Source of the DNA: Tetrapyrgos nigripes
Taxonomy: Eukaryota; Basidiomycota; Agaricomycetes; Agaricales; Campanellaceae
Direction of reading: 5' to 3'
NCBI GenBank assembly: GCA_013368315.1
Contig: JAACJM010000195.1
Span: forward strand, 1-64,000
Length of the DNA: 64,000 nucleotides
Below the pieces are notes generated by a model. It was not told the DNA's origin. It made no database searches and worked only from the letters and a program-made list of their open reading frames with translations. Position numbers and translations under genes: made by a program. This document shows positions 41,823 through 54,216 of this stretch, piece by piece. Position 1 is the stretch's first letter. Every line of letters starts with the position of its first letter.

Positions 41823-44337
41823 TAAATTCCAGGTTTTCTCCTGAATTAAATCCGCGTAACTTGGCATCTTTGGTTTTTTGTTGTTTGAACCCGAAGATCG
41901 TTGAGAAATACCGGAAAACGGGTACACTTTGCCCTTTGGCATTAGAACCAACATATGCTCGTTAGGATCGGCGCGGCAGTGCGTCTTTGGTGCGCCCCTC
42001 GATTGCCTGTAAACAATTTTGTCGAGGTCACTTGCCACCATGGGGTCGGAATTGTTACCTATCTGCAATGACAGTTTGTTCGTTTATTTGGGTTTGGTGT
42101 ATACTGATAGCTGGATATCGGGTTGTTTCCAGCCCAATAGACAGCACCTTCCTGATGCACGAACATTCATTGCAGATGAACTATCAGCCGCAGTGCAGGT
42201 GACAGCGATTGCGACAAGAATTTGGGGTCAGTCAATCAGCTTACCACTTTCTATCTATGATATTCTTTGTGTCTTTTTCTTTCATTGGATCTTACACAGT
42301 GTAATTCTCATAGCTTTCAATTGCAAAACATACAATAAAGGTACATGGAACCACCGTAAAGTACTACTTACTGTCTAACTCTGTAACCCATATCCTTTCC
42401 AAAATATTCCAATCTCTCCAGCCGTCAGCATACAGTTTCGATCCCTCCTGTCAAAGAGAATCAGTGCCTGACTTCAATCTTGAGGCAAATGGTAATGTAC
42501 GTACCAAGAAAACGATTATGGTCCTTCGAGAAAATCGAGAAAATGATACTCACGATATATCAGTAATTACTTCAAATTCAGAGGGGTAGACAGCGTACCT
42601 ATGCAGCAAATGGGCACCATCCGTCTGCTGTCCATTTACCGTTCGTACACCACCATATACATCATGCTTCCTCATACCTCCCAACCACCGTTCATTTGTG
42701 AAAAACTCTGCCGAGGCCCTGGGATCATGATGTAATGAAAAACAAGCAGGTCAGCCAAATCATACTCGTGAAGAACATGTCGCACCCTAACTTAAAATAC
42801 AATCCTGAAGAAAGCGCAGTGACGAAAAAACGACGTGGGAACGCGTACGGGGTTTGAGAGCAAGCGGTACATGTGACTATAACTGTACAGTTGTTCGACG
42901 GAGTTTAAACTTGCCGAATATTCGGCAAGCCTATACCAGTGGCGTCGGGATCCCGACCACCCGACGATTGCATAAGCTGTGGCAGGCTTGGAATCACGTG
43001 CCGTTCTCGTCCGGACAGCGGCGGCGGCGCTCAGGGCACAAGAAGCTATAGCTAATCGAGTGTTAGCGCAATCGACTCTAGACTCCTCTGGACAATATGC
43101 CTCCTGTAATCTATGCATTCTCTCGCAGGATCCGAGCCCACTCATGACGTGTCTGCCGCCACCGTCAACTCTGCTTCATGCCAAAATTACAGTCGATACA
43201 CTGGCGAAGACTCAGCTCCTAGTCCGTAGATCAAGAATCAATCACAAGCTCCCCTACCAAGTCCAAAAAGTCCAAGACTTCTGCATCTTCTTCTGCCTCA
43301 ACATTTACTATCTCAAAATAAGTACATCTTTTCTATGCATCTCAGGTACTGTTACTTTACGAATGTTTAATTGTAACTTCGTACAAATACAACTTCTTTA
43401 TCTGTTTGCATATAATCCTCATCCCACTCACATATGTATATCCTTCTCGTCCCAAAGAAAGGTTTGGCTCTTGCCACTTGCGGCCATACCCCCCAGTCAT
43501 ATGACCTGCTCAAGCTCATGTCCCTGGTTTCTTTTCTGTTACCCTTTTACATTCCCTGGCCGCCACTAGATCATTTCTTTGGTAAGGTCTCCGAGCATGT
43601 CAAAACTCCACGTTCAAGGTATAATTTTACTCCCTCTCAGACAATTGTCATGCACGGAATCACCGGACTACCATATAAGGCTAGGACAAAATCATACAAT
43701 CCGTCCGGACGCTCAGGACGTCTTAGCGTGTGTCCTAGTGCTGCCGAACAGAACTATCTGTCGAGCGGATAAATTGGTCTTTGTAACAGAACTCCATGGA
43801 ACTCCTATTTTTGCTCACCGTACATTACAAGTAGCTCCGCTTCCAAATTTCGTTCATTCAATGTATCAAGCAGTGCACAGGTCTTCATCCCATAGCAATA
43901 TTGAAATTATCTGCACCTGTATGAGCTTCCTTTTCAAAACAAGGTGGATACATGATAAATCTTGATTTCAGGTAGTGGGTCCAGTAGGCCCTACTTGTAA
44001 CTTCATAACACACCATAATTCTTACTCCACAGCTACAGGTATATAGGTTGGCTCAACCCTCAAAACTACCCGCACTGTGGGGTGCCTGTGGAGATGAACG
44101 CGGCGTGGCCAGAGCTAGGGCTGAGTGGGTCAGATCACAAGGCACGATTTACAAATTCCACATTTCATTGCAGAATCATTTTTTGATTATCACTGGAAGA
44201 TTCTATTTAGGATCCAAGAATCGACAGATGCCAACTTCATGCAAAAGAATTTCATGGAACTTGCCGTGGCTGAAACGGCCCAGTGAGTTATAAAGGTTAC
44301 AGTCTCAGAAACCACTGCTGCCGTCCTCTACATCACT
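41823..44337. other. 2.5-kb spacer without a supported gene
   Basis: Short overlapping frames in both directions, none with family features or a convincing exon series. Two perfect palindromes lie near 42910-42957. Possibly contains decayed elements. Confidence 0.4.
42910..42957. repeat. Two adjacent perfect palindromes
   Basis: CTTGCCGAATATTCGGCAAG (42910-42929) and GTCGGGATCCCGAC (42944-42957), separated by 14 bp. Could be dimeric regulator sites or a foldback remnant. Confidence 0.7.
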
Positions 44338-45105
44338 ATGTTGCCCCTTGTAAACCTCTTCTGCGCTATGTTCTCCGGCATTGGAGCGTGGGTGACCATG
44401 ACACCACCTAACCCTGTACCACAAAAGTCTGAAGTCTCTGGATCCGCGAATATCAAATGGATAGGCAGCAAAGCTGCGTACATCACAAAAGTCAGTTGAA
44501 ATAACAGTTATGGTTTCAAACAGTCATCATCTGACCGCTCATTCTCTTCACTCCAGAGCTTCCCAGTAGCTGTCTCGTTTCTAGAGTCTTTGTCAATCGT
44601 TGCGGCCATCTTTGACATCCCAGTTCTCAAAAAGATTTCCATGTTACCGATGTCAACATCTTCTCCACAGTTATTGGCAAAGCCCCCGGCATTCTACATT
44701 GGTGCACTTCTCATAGTCTTTGCCGGCTATATACGGTGCAGATGCTATCAAGAAATGGGTCGAAATTTTACCTTCGAGGTGGCTTTCCTCAACAACCATA
44801 CATTGGTCACCACAGGACCTTACAGCATCGTTCGACATCCTAGCTATTCAGCGACGTATTTCTATACAGCTGGAGTGATTCTCATGTGGACTTCGGATGG
44901 ATCTTGGCTTGATCAGGGTTTACTGCTCAAGACCTTTGCAGGATGGATTATTACGTGCTTATGGTCCATTTGGTGGCTTATGATGATTATAATGCTGACA
45001 TTGCGGATATTGAAAGAGGATGAACTTTTGAAGAAGAATTTTGAAAAGGAGTGGCAGGAGTGGCGAGCTGTGGTGCCTTCGAGACTGTTTCCTGGGATAT
45101 ATTAG
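44338..45105 (+). CDS. Isoprenylcysteine carboxyl methyltransferase (ICMT/Ste14-like) family protein
   Basis: Two exons (44338-44490, 44557-45105) around a 66-nt intron (GTCAGT...CTCCAG, phase 0) give 233 residues. The conserved methyltransferase block is at 138-148 (GPYSIVRHPSY), preceded by TFEVAFLNNHTLVTT and followed by hydrophobic segments (TYFYTAGVILMW, GWIITCLWSIWWLMMIIML). The C-terminus has EDELLKKNFEKEWQEW, the Glu-Trp region that in the family contributes to cofactor binding. ICMT methylates the C-terminal farnesyl-Cys of CaaX proteins, including basidiomycete pheromones and Ras/Rho GTPases, in the ER membrane. Mushroom fungi often have several ICMT-like paralogues, so the substrate is unknown. 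No breaks; it is the one ordinary-looking gene in the right half of the window. Confidence 0.88.
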
Positions 45106-46328
45106 CTATGAATATTTGACAATATGGTGTAGATTACATTGAAAGATTTTATGTCACCAGTGGGTACCAGCAAAGCTCTTCTTCATAGTCGATTTCACGA
45201 TGCTAAAAATATAATCTTCTGAACACTGGTTCGATTGTTGCAATGAGATATTGGCTCGTTGATGTACAGCCCTCAGTTTGTGATTATTGCCTCTCACATC
45301 CTTTTTGTGCAAGAATTGTCGACAAACTTTGTCCTCGGTGTTGTCTCAGAACTCCTCTTCTGCAACCATCAAATCTTTGTTCATTGGCCATGTCCACTGC
45401 ATCCTGGGGATGCATTAGATGATTACGAGGCCTCTTAAAGGCTGAGTTAATTTATGTCGTTGCAAAGCAACCTCCCAAGGACCCAACTTTTCCACAGGTT
45501 CAAACTCCCACCCCTGTTCATTGGCGCTTGTCAAGCGCTCATCTAGAATCATGGTCATGACCATCATGATGTCATTCACAGCTTCTTTGGACTGATGTGT
45601 AAACAAAGCAGCATAGGCAGCGTGTGGGTGAACCTTCTTCCCTGCTTCCTCCATTGTTCTTCACTGCACCTGGGTCCCTCCACTAGACTATGGGTATTGA
45701 AGCAGCAACTATTCAGCATAGGGTAAATAATCAGTAGTGCTCACTGAAAGTAACAAAAAGTAGAGAATTTGTTGAGCTGAGATGCGAGTAGCTTGGAGAG
45801 CAGATAGAACTGGATATTGTTCTGTAGGATATACAACTTTACTGTGATGGTTATATATTACCTGTACATTCTATCATAGCTGTACTCATTGTATTAAATT
45901 AGCTTAGATAATACATGACATCTTGGTACTACACTACAATGCTGTCCTGATGCCTAACAAGTGTCATGCCTCTGGCGCCTTACCTCTCTTTCATCCCATT
46001 TAACTGTCCCAATGCCAGTAGTATCTGGCCACCTGACCTATGTCATTGGTCATCTGCCTCACCTCGTGGACAACGATATCTAGGCCTTCAAGAGTCCTTG
46101 TGACACCACATGGCTCCACAGTGGTGGGGGTACTGCAGACTCTTGAGGCTAACTCTCATGAGTCCTAGTCAATGTAAGGCATGACACAGATGCATCCGCA
46201 GATATCCGGCATCTGATCCAGCCAGATTTTTGATTTTAAAAAGTCAAATCTGTATCCACCAAAAACCGGTGCTGTGGATATCTGCATCCATGCCATCTGA
46301 CCAGCAGATATCCGCAGGTATCTGCAGG
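45106..46328. other. Intergenic, no supported gene
   Basis: Contains a 79-codon minus-strand frame (45415-45654) without recognisable features, and clustered GATATC(C/T)GCA variants near 46200-46330. Confidence 0.4.
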
Positions 46329-46330
46329 TA

Positions 46331-46573
46331 CTGTACCATTTCGAATAGATGGAAAGGCATTGTGAACTGTGACATTTTTTTCCATCAGGGACCTGGAAAA
46401 ATTCCAAATTTAGGTGTGACCAAGGTCAAAAATTGGAATTTTTTGGATGAATTTTTTCATGGTCACAGATTTTTCCTTGGAAAATGGCCTCAGTGACCTG
46501 TGACCAGCAGACATTTGGGAAGGAAAATGGGGTCTGTGACCTGTGACCATTCCATCTATTCAAAATGGTACAG
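46331..46573. mobile_element. 243-bp MITE candidate with TA target duplication
   Basis: Inverted ends CTGTACCATTTCGAATAGAT and the complement of ATCTATTCAAAATGGTACAG (one mismatch in the first 22 bp), with similarity continuing as GGAA(A/T)GG. TA flanks both sides (46329-46330, 46574-46575). TA duplications and short size fit a Tc1/mariner-type MITE. Single copy in the window. Confidence 0.6.
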
Positions 46574-46876
46574 TATTATGCATTCTATGATTCAAAAATA
46601 TAGCTCTACAATGTTATAAGTATTTATAAGTATTTATAACAATGAAATGTTTGGTAAAATAGAACAAAAAATGCGGAAACAGCTATATTTTCATTGATTT
46701 TAACTGATATTATGCACAAATATATGCAAATTCTTGTACAAATAACTTCTATTCACTTAATGGAACATTTCTTGTTTTGAAAGGGAAGTGATAAAGAAGG
46801 AAAAAATGGCAGGATACCTAAAAGACCTTGTAACACAAACGGATTTTTAAAAACCTCCCCTGTCACGTCGTCAGGA

Positions 46877-48506
46877 GTGGCCAAAAAAATTGTCCACATG
46901 TTTGGCACTTTTGGAAAGATTGCTGATTTAAGAGCTATTGAGCAGAAATCTCAAAACATGGCTGGTGGTAGCAAGAAAGCCTTTGATTAGAGCTACAATA
47001 ATCTGTCTGTTTTGTCTTATTTGGCCACATATCTGTGGATTTATGATTGATTTAAAATTGTATGTCATTTGGACAATTTTTTGAGTTGCCACTTCAAAAT
47101 CATTATTGCAATAACCTGATGTGTTATACATGATGTCATGGGTGGAGCTGTACAGTAATGTGATGTATACACCACAATGATGTCCTAGCTGCCAGCTGGA
47201 GCATACATAGCAACATACAGATGCTCTACAGCTTCTATGAAAATCATGGGGTCCCTCATATCAGCCCAGAAAGACAATCTCTGCTCTCTCCTCCAAACTG
47301 CCCCTCCTTCTATCAAAATTTCAGCTCAGACTGAAGTATGAAAGCAGAGTGTTGCTTTTATAGGTAGAGAGACATGTTCTGACAAGGGAAACCATTGGAT
47401 ATAGCACTTTAGAAAGTTAATACCCAGCTGAAAAATGGCCACCTCTGGATCAACTCCCATATTATTAATGCTTTCCAGGATTTTGTTACTTAAGATGGTC
47501 ATATAGTGTTTGCAATCTATCTTCCCCTTCATCTGGACCATTTCTACTGCTTACTGTTGCCCCATACCCTACCCCATCATGTCATTTTCTCTCTCAAATG
47601 TCATCATTTCTGTCACATCTTGCTGTACCATGAATTTATCTCTCTTTTCTCACACATGCTGGGGCATATTTGCCCCAAAATCATTGGTTTTGGTCTTATC
47701 TGAGAAAATAACCCACTTCTAGCCTTCTACAGCCCGGTCTTTTTACGTCTGTGCAAACTCAAGTGAGCCTTGCTGCAAGTCACTAAGGTTGCACTTGTTC
47801 TGTGTTTTGGAGATTGCCACAAGATGTTTTCAGGAATGTTTTGGCTATTATAGGTTGGGACAGGTTGTCCAAGAAGAGCCTTGATGTTTCAGGCCACTTG
47901 TGTAGCAATTTGGCTTTACCAGAATGGATTTTTTTCCAATCTAACCTCTTCACAAGTAGTCGAGAGCCTCCTAGGACACCCTGCTGTATTGTTCTCATTG
48001 TCTGTATTTGTCTTTTAAACCACAAAAGCAACTCTTGGCTTCCATACTCCAGTCTGAGCTGCAATTTTTGCAGATGGAGAGGCAGTTAAGAGGAGAGAGT
48101 AGAGATTGTCTTTCTGGGCTGATATGAGGGACCCCATGATTTTCATAGAGGCTGTAGAGCATCTGTATGTTGCTATGTATGCTCCAGCTGGCAGCTATGA
48201 CATCATTGTAGTGTATACATTACATTACTGTACAGCTCCACCCATGACATCATGTATAACACATCAGGTTATTGCAATAATGATTTTGAAGTGGCAACTC
48301 AAAAAATTGTCCAAATGACATACAATTTTAAATCAATCATAAATCCACAGATATGTGGCCAGATAAGACAAAACAGACAGATTATTGTAGCTCTAATCAA
48401 AGGCTTTCTTGCTACCACCAGCCATGTTTTGAGATTTCTGCTCAATAGCTCTTAAATCAGCAATCTTTCCAAAAGTGCCAAACATGTGGACAATTTTTTT
48501 GGCCAC
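46877..48506 (-). mobile_element. Tc1-like DNA transposon with ~430-bp terminal inverted repeats
   Basis: Left arm 46877-47312 and right arm ~48072-48506 are inverted copies (GTGGCCAAAAAAATTGTCCA at both ends). The ~760-bp interior encodes a decayed Tc1/mariner transposase on the minus strand. The right end is followed by ATATATA, compatible with a TA target site, but the left flank (CAGGA) is not, so the left end or flank has been altered. Confidence 0.8.
47330..48065 (-). pseudogene. Tc1-like transposase relic
   Basis: Minus-strand pieces in order: KWPETSRLFLDNLSQPIIAK (helix-turn-helix part, ~47950), then KWVIFSDKTK near 47690 (the D of the family 'VIFSDETK' catalytic motif), then EKRDKFMVQQDVTEMMTF and GPDEGEDRLQTLYDHL near 47500-47600. 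Several stops and frame changes. The later catalytic D and D/E motifs are not visible. Non-functional. Assignment to Tc1/DDE_3 is from motif order. Confidence 0.6.
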
Positions 48507-48615
48507 ATATATACCAGTAAAAAACAGGCAATACACGAGCCCTATACCCTTTCGTAAGCCACAATTCCCATCTAAGCTAAGAATCATGGCAATCACTTGA
48601 AACTGACAGATTCCC

Positions 48616-51359
48616 TTGATAGAATTGAAAATGGAACTAATCGGTAAAATAACTGGACAAAAAATTGACAGCGGAGCGGAAGGGATCATTATCAACAACA
48701 CCTTTGCTCAAAAGCACCACCTCAATCGAATTCCCATAGAAAAACCCTTACCAGTACAAAATGTTGACAGATCCGAAAACATGATGGGATGGGTGACACA
48801 CTACACTATCCAAAAATTACGGATCTATGCACAAGATCAAAAGTCGCATCATGAAGAAACTGCCGAATTTTATATTATGGACATCAGCAATCACGATATC
48901 ATTCTAGGAACCAATTGGCTAGAGCACCACAACCCAGAGATCAATTGGGCAATCTTGGAAGTTAACCTGACATGCTGCGCCGATACCTGCATATTGGAAA
49001 GACCCCCGGTGAAGATCAAAGCTATGTCAAATACACATCCTATGAAACCAAGACAACCTGAAATAGTCAATCCTAGAACGTACCATCGAGATTACCAAGT
49101 AACATACAAAGAACCCATAGGCACAGCCAAAGGTAGCGGGACAACATTGAAGACCATGATCTCGAAACACCTGCTCTAAACAAATCAAATTGGGGGCGCC
49201 ACTACCCTCTGAAGATACAACTGGACAATGGAACGTCCCACACCAGGGGAGTGAACTCGCCATGGAATATATTGATGCCCCAAAGAATCAAGACGAAGAA
49301 CTATCGAAAACCAAGCTGAGTATCCGAGCAGCTTTTACAAAAGCACAACAAATTGCTGAAAACAAATCAACAACAGAACAACCAACATCACTAGAAGAGC
49401 AGATCCCCAAACAATATCACAATTACTTGTTGGTATTCGACAAGGAAACCTTGGAACGCTTACCCCAATGAAATTACGAGAGGATTTTCAACCACAAACG
49501 TGCAAAACATATCAAATTGAGTTAGACTCCTTCCTAAACGAAAATCTTGAAAAAGGATACATTAAACCATCAAAGTCACCTATGACGAGTCCTTTCCTCT
49601 TTGTCAAGAAGAAGGACGGAAAACTATGACCAGTGCAAGACTACAGAGAACTCAACAAGGGTACCGTAAAAAATGTGTACCCCCTACCTCTCATTCCAGA
49701 ACTGATTGACAAACTCAAAAACACACACGTATTCACCAAGATCGATCTACAATGGGGATACAATAACATGAATGGAAAGCCACCTTCAAAACCAACCGAG
49801 GACTCTTTGAACCAACAGTCATGTTTTTCGGACTGATGAATTCACCAGCCACCTTCCAGGCAATGATGAATACAATCTTTAAGGATATCATCGATCAAGG
49901 GAAGGTCGTTATTTATATGGATGACATTCTCATATTCACCCACAATTTGTCAGAACATCGCGAACTTGTACAAAAAGTGTTACAACGCTTATGGGACAAT
50001 GACTTATACGTGAAACCTGAGAAGTGCATGTTTGAAACAGATAAGGTCGACTTCTTGGGTCTTATCATTTCCCATGACACCTTAGCAATGGACCCTGCCA
50101 AGGTAGCAGAAGTGATCAAATGGCCAACACCAAAAACAGTAAAGGAAGTACAAGCATTCCTAGGATTCAGAAACTTTTACGGACGATTCATCAAGGACTT
50201 CTTGAAAATCGCACAAAGAAGGATAATCAGTGGAGTTGGGGAACAGAAGTGGAGAAATCCTTCCAGTCTCTCAAAGCAGCCTTTACGTCCAAACCAGTCC
50301 TATTGATGCCAGATCATACCAAACCGTATCAAGTAGAAGTCGACGCATCAGAATATGCAACAGGAGGCATACTCATGCAAACTGGAGACGACAATCGATG
50401 GCACCCAGTGGCCTATATCTCCAAGTCGCTCTCTGAGACAGAACGAAACTATGAGATCCACAATAAAGAATTGCTTGCAATCATACGAGCATTAGAAGCA
50501 TGGCGACACTATCTGGAAGGAGCCCCACACCCCATCGAGATCTTGACCAATCATCAAAACCTAAAGTACTTCCAAACAGCTCAGAAACTCAGCTGACGAC
50601 AAGCACGTTGGGCATTATTCTTTACATGATTTGAGTTTTCCCTCCTCCATAAACTGGGAAGCCTTAACAAAGCAGACCCATTGTCCAGACGACCAGACCA
50701 CTGAGTCGGAGTAGAAAACGACAATACCAACAGGGTCCTTCTAGATCCTAAATTCTTCTGAATTCGAGCAACCAGACAAGGGACTGTGACCGCTATAGGA
50801 GACGTAGAGCTGCGTCGAAGGATCAAAGAGTCCCCCAAAAGGGACCTCAAATTAGTGAGTGCCCTCGATGTTATTCTGCGAAATGGACCATGGTCTCTTG
50901 TGAAAAACCTACAGGAGTGGAACTATGAGGATGGAATTATATTGTTCTGAGGAAAAATCTATGTCCCAGTCAATGATGATAATCTTTGATGAGACATTGT
51001 GAAATTACACCATGATTCCCTAGCGGCAGGACACCCGGGCAGATACAAAACCTACAAACTGGTTAGCAGAGAATTCTGGTGGCCAGGAGACTACGTAAAT
51101 GGTTGTGCCAAATGCCAGCTAACTAAACCAAGTAATCACCCAACTCGGATCCCCTTGGTACCAACTGAAATTCCAGAACGTCCTTTCGGATCACGGATCT
51201 CCCCAAATGTAAAGGATTCAATGCAATACATGTCGTGGTCGATAAATCAACAAAAACTGTCATTATATTGCCATGTACAAAAACAATTGACAGCGACAGT
51301 ACGGTTAACCTCCTGCTTGATCACACATGGCGACAATATGGGCTGTGGGATAAAATGAT
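48616..51359 (+). pseudogene. gypsy protease-RT-RNase H-integrase N-terminus, multiply broken
   Basis: Frameshifts near 49180, 49465, 49770 (with loss of several codons of RT), 50205 and 51190 (loss of the first catalytic region of integrase). In-frame stops lie at 49627, 50594, 50627, 50702, 50759, 50948, 50987 and 50990. Every one is TGA, and where the family alignment is familiar the expected residue is Arg (KL*PVQDYR, LS*RQARW, FT*FEF, LF*GKIY, **DIVKLHHD). See findings. No activity expected. Confidence 0.88.
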
Positions 51360-51393
51360 TTCCGATTGAGGACCACAGTTCACTAGTAAAGTC

Positions 51394-52239
51394 ATGGCTG
51401 TGGTCCACGAGAAACTAGGGATAACATCAGCACTCAGCACCGCTTATCACCCACAGACCGATGGAGAATCCAAACGTTACAACCAAGAACTAGAACAGTT
51501 CTTACGCATCTTCTGTAACTACCGACAGGAAGATTGGGTAGACTATATACTGTACACAGAATTCAGCCACAACACCAGAGTTCATTCAGCAATGGGAAAA
51601 TCGCCATTCAAACTCTTACACGGATATCAACCGTGGTTCTTCCCTACATTTAACCCAACGTCCAATCTACCAACAGTTGAGGAACGACTTGAAAATCTCA
51701 ATCAACTCAGAGATGAACTCAAAGCCAGTCTGAATTCAGAGGCAGAAACGATGAAAGCTCAACACAGAAATCATTCCATATCATGGACAGGATACAACGT
51801 TGGGGACAAAGTATTACTCGATGGAAAAAACCTAAAAACTACGAGACTGAAAGCTAAGTTATCCGATCATCATCATGGTCCATTTGAGGTCATTGAAATA
51901 ATTGGACAGGTCAACTACAAGTTGAAATTACCGAAGACCTGGCGAATACACCCCATCTTTTATGCATTGTTACTATCACCATACGTTGAAACAGACACTC
52001 ATGGACTGAATGACCCTGAACCACCCGTGGAATTGTTGGATGCAGATGAAGAATACAATGTGGAAAAGATACTAGACTCCAAACCCACCAGAAATAGGAA
52101 AGGAACTCAGTATCTCATCAAGTGGTTAGACTACCCTGACTCTGAGAATTCTTGGGTTCCCACGTCAAACCTGTCGAATGTAATGGACATGGTTGAAGAC
52201 TTCCATCAGAATCATCCATGGGTGTACCGACACAGATAA
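51394..52239 (+). pseudogene. gypsy integrase core and chromodomain
   Basis: 281 open codons after the TGA at 51367-51369 (ISD*GPQF). Integrase core (HPQTDGESKRYNQELEQFLR, WVDYILYTEFSHNTRVHSAM, KSPFKLLHGYQP), the linker (VGDKVLLDGKNLKT, LPKTWRIHPIFYALLLSPYV) and a C-terminal chromodomain. The longest undamaged part of this element. Confidence 0.88.
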
Positions 52240-52430
52240 ACGGCGTCCACTGTCAAAGCTTTACTGAAGCAAGATACCCATCCAGGTGGAGAAGTGTTAA
52301 AAGAAGCTGCGCTTGAGCATGGATTCTACCAACAACTTCACTGCCATTACACTCACTGTCCCAAACACTCTCAATCTAACAAAATGTTTACCTCCACTAC
52401 GTCCACCGCTTTCTCATTTGCACCCGAAAC

Positions 52431-52719
52431 TGATGGAGTACTGCAGAACGAAGTGGAAACAAAGTGGAATGGATTGGAGATGAAGTGGAGTAGCTTTGGA
52501 GATTAGATACGAGCTATCCGGTAGTTATCCGAAATGAATCACGAGTTCCCGGATGGGATCCGTGTGTGGAGATTAATAGTGGAGCTCGGATATGAAATCG
52601 GAAATGAATGATCGGAAAGTGTTTGGGATAAAAGGGAATAAAGTTTGAAATAAAAGGAAAAGAAGTTCGGAAAAGAATTGGATACGATCGGAAAGATATA
52701 CGGAAGCATAGATATTACA
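52431..52719 (-). repeat. 3' LTR of the second gypsy element
   Basis: 289 bp ending ATATTACA on the plus strand, about 95% like 55704-56004 by eye. The other copy has one extra ~12-bp GTGGAAACAAA unit. Confidence 0.85.
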
Positions 52720-52954
52720 GTATCCCCCTCTTAGGCCTCAAGCCCTCGAGAGGCATGGAAACAAATAGTAATCCGTCGGAATGAAGTTGAAAAGACAATA
52801 GAAAAAAATAGAAAAGGGTTGGACCCTGGAAAATGAACAACAGAATTGGAAACGAATGGAAATGATCGGGATTGTGAATGGTTTCTAAATTAAGTAATTG
52901 GTAACGAAATGAACAGGAAACAATAAGGATGGTCTGTGCACGTATTTGAAAACA

Positions 52955-52960
52955 TATAAA
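52955..52960 (+). promoter_or_regulatory. TATA box of the antisense ORF
   Basis: TATAAA 86 bp upstream of the ATG at 53046, inside the element and outside the LTR. It implies a promoter of its own for the opposite-strand gene. Confidence 0.55.
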
Positions 52961-53045
52961 AGGGAGAAGTCCTCGGAAGCATAGCAAAACCAACTTCACC
53001 ACCTCCTACATTCCCCTTGACGTTTCCAAGCTCCTGACGGAGTAT

Positions 53046-54010
53046 ATGACCAAATGGACAATGTCCAACGCCAAACCTCCGGCTCCTGTGCATCCCGAAC
53101 CTTTGGTGGAGAAAGTGATCGATGATAGTATGAGGGTGATGGAAAAGCATCGGGTCCGTCAGGAAAATAAAAATGGTACGTGACCAGTTTTTGAATTGGG
53201 TTTTCCATGGATGCTAACGGAATCAACTTTAGCTCGACAAGCATATGAAGCTCTGATGGAGGAATACGAGGCTGCGGAGGAGTTGATGGAGTTGTGGTTG
53301 GAGCAGCGGAAAGACGCGGAAAAGGTGAAGAAGGAGGAATTGGAGGCTGAGGAGAGGAAACAGCTGGAGGAATGGGCAAGGAAGGAGAAGGAACGGACGG
53401 AACGGGGTCCAGAGGTGGAAATGGAGCATTCTGATGCGGGCCCGTCGGAGAAGGCGAAAGGAAAGAGAAAAGCGAATCCCAGACTGAGTAGTCCTCGTGC
53501 AGCTCGGAGGCGACGTAGGGACGAGGGATCTGGGGATGAAGACTCGGATAGTGAGGAAGAGGTTGAGGTGGAGAAGGGAGAGGCATATGCCGAGGTACGT
53601 TTGTTTTTCTGTTTTTTCTTTACCTTCGGATTTTGACCTTGATTGTATAGTGGTGTTCCTGGTGTACCCGGCTTGGTTTGGAGTGCACGTCCCAAGGCGA
53701 CGGGAAACGTGCTTGTGAGTCCTGCGTGGCATCATGCGTGGGGTGTAGCTTCACTGGTCGGAAAGCCGTTCTTCCCGACGTCTCAACCCTTTGTGCCATA
53801 CAGTTGGCCCAACTCCGTCGCCTCATCCATATAGGGAATGTTCTAGAAGCGATGGCGGAATCGTCGGATATCCCGCTTCCCAAAATGGAGGATGAGGAGT
53901 GGATGGGAATGGAGGCAAGGTTGCTGGACATGCCGGATTCGCTCGGGAAGCCGAAGAAGAAAGGAAAGGGGAAGAAGCTGAGATCAAAGGCAATGGTAGA
54001 GGAAGATTGA
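53046..54010 (+). CDS. Spliced coiled-coil / Cys-rich protein encoded antisense to the gypsy element
   Basis: Three exons (53046-53175, 53233-53594, 53651-54010) with introns of 57 and 56 nt (GTACGT donors, TTTAG and TATAG acceptors) give 283 uninterrupted residues. Residues 1-43: EPLVEKVIDDSMRVMEKHRV. Residues 44-120: a Glu/Lys-rich coiled coil (EYEAAEELMELWLEQRKDAE). Residues 125-160: a basic then acidic stretch. Residues 165-196 hold seven Cys with spacing C-x2-C-x6-C-x9-C-x2-C-x3-C-x2-C (C166, 169, 176, 186, 189, 193, 196), a probable zinc-binding cluster. A hydrophobic heptad (STLCAIQLAQLRRLIHIGNV) and a Lys-rich tail follow. Unnamed family; DNA or RNA binding is inferred from the Cys cluster. 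It could be an accessory gene of the retroelement or a captured host gene. Confidence 0.7.
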
Positions 54011-54216
54011 GGAAAGGGACAGTTGCGTGCTGGATGCGATGGACATGAACACTTGTATATAGATTTTTTGTAATGGATACTCGACCGGACCCGGATGGGC
54101 AAAAATTTTTCTTGGAACAAATTTCTCAGAGTAAAAGGAAAAAATGAGAATAAATTGAATAAATTGAAATTAGTGAAGAGCGCTGGAAGGGACGGAAAAC
54201 GTCGGAATGATAAGGA

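Larger units (their letters stand above)
48616..52239 (+). mobile_element. Ty3/gypsy relic (protease to chromodomain)
   Basis: Carries most of a gypsy pol in order: retropepsin (IDSGAEGIIINNTFA, ~48665), reverse transcriptase ([26 protein letters not shown] at ~49920), RNase H (VDASEYATGG, ~50340), zinc segment and integrase (HHDSLAAGHPGRY; GPQFTSKV; HPQTDGESKRYNQE), and a chromodomain (YNVEKILDSKPTRN, LIKWLDYPDSENSWVP). No gag and no LTRs were found; the left side begins close to the Tc1-like element. Chromodomain-bearing gypsy elements are the common chromovirus type of fungi. Confidence 0.9.

Noticed and set aside
42979..43569. 196-codon ORF
   Set aside because: Composition changes along the frame, there is no family pattern, and it begins next to the palindromes in otherwise non-coding sequence.
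49627..51369. TGA reassigned to Arg in this organism
   Set aside because: Ordinary genes in the window do end in TGA (for example 11665-11667), and CGA is still used as a sense codon in the same elements. C-to-T decay explains the pattern more simply.
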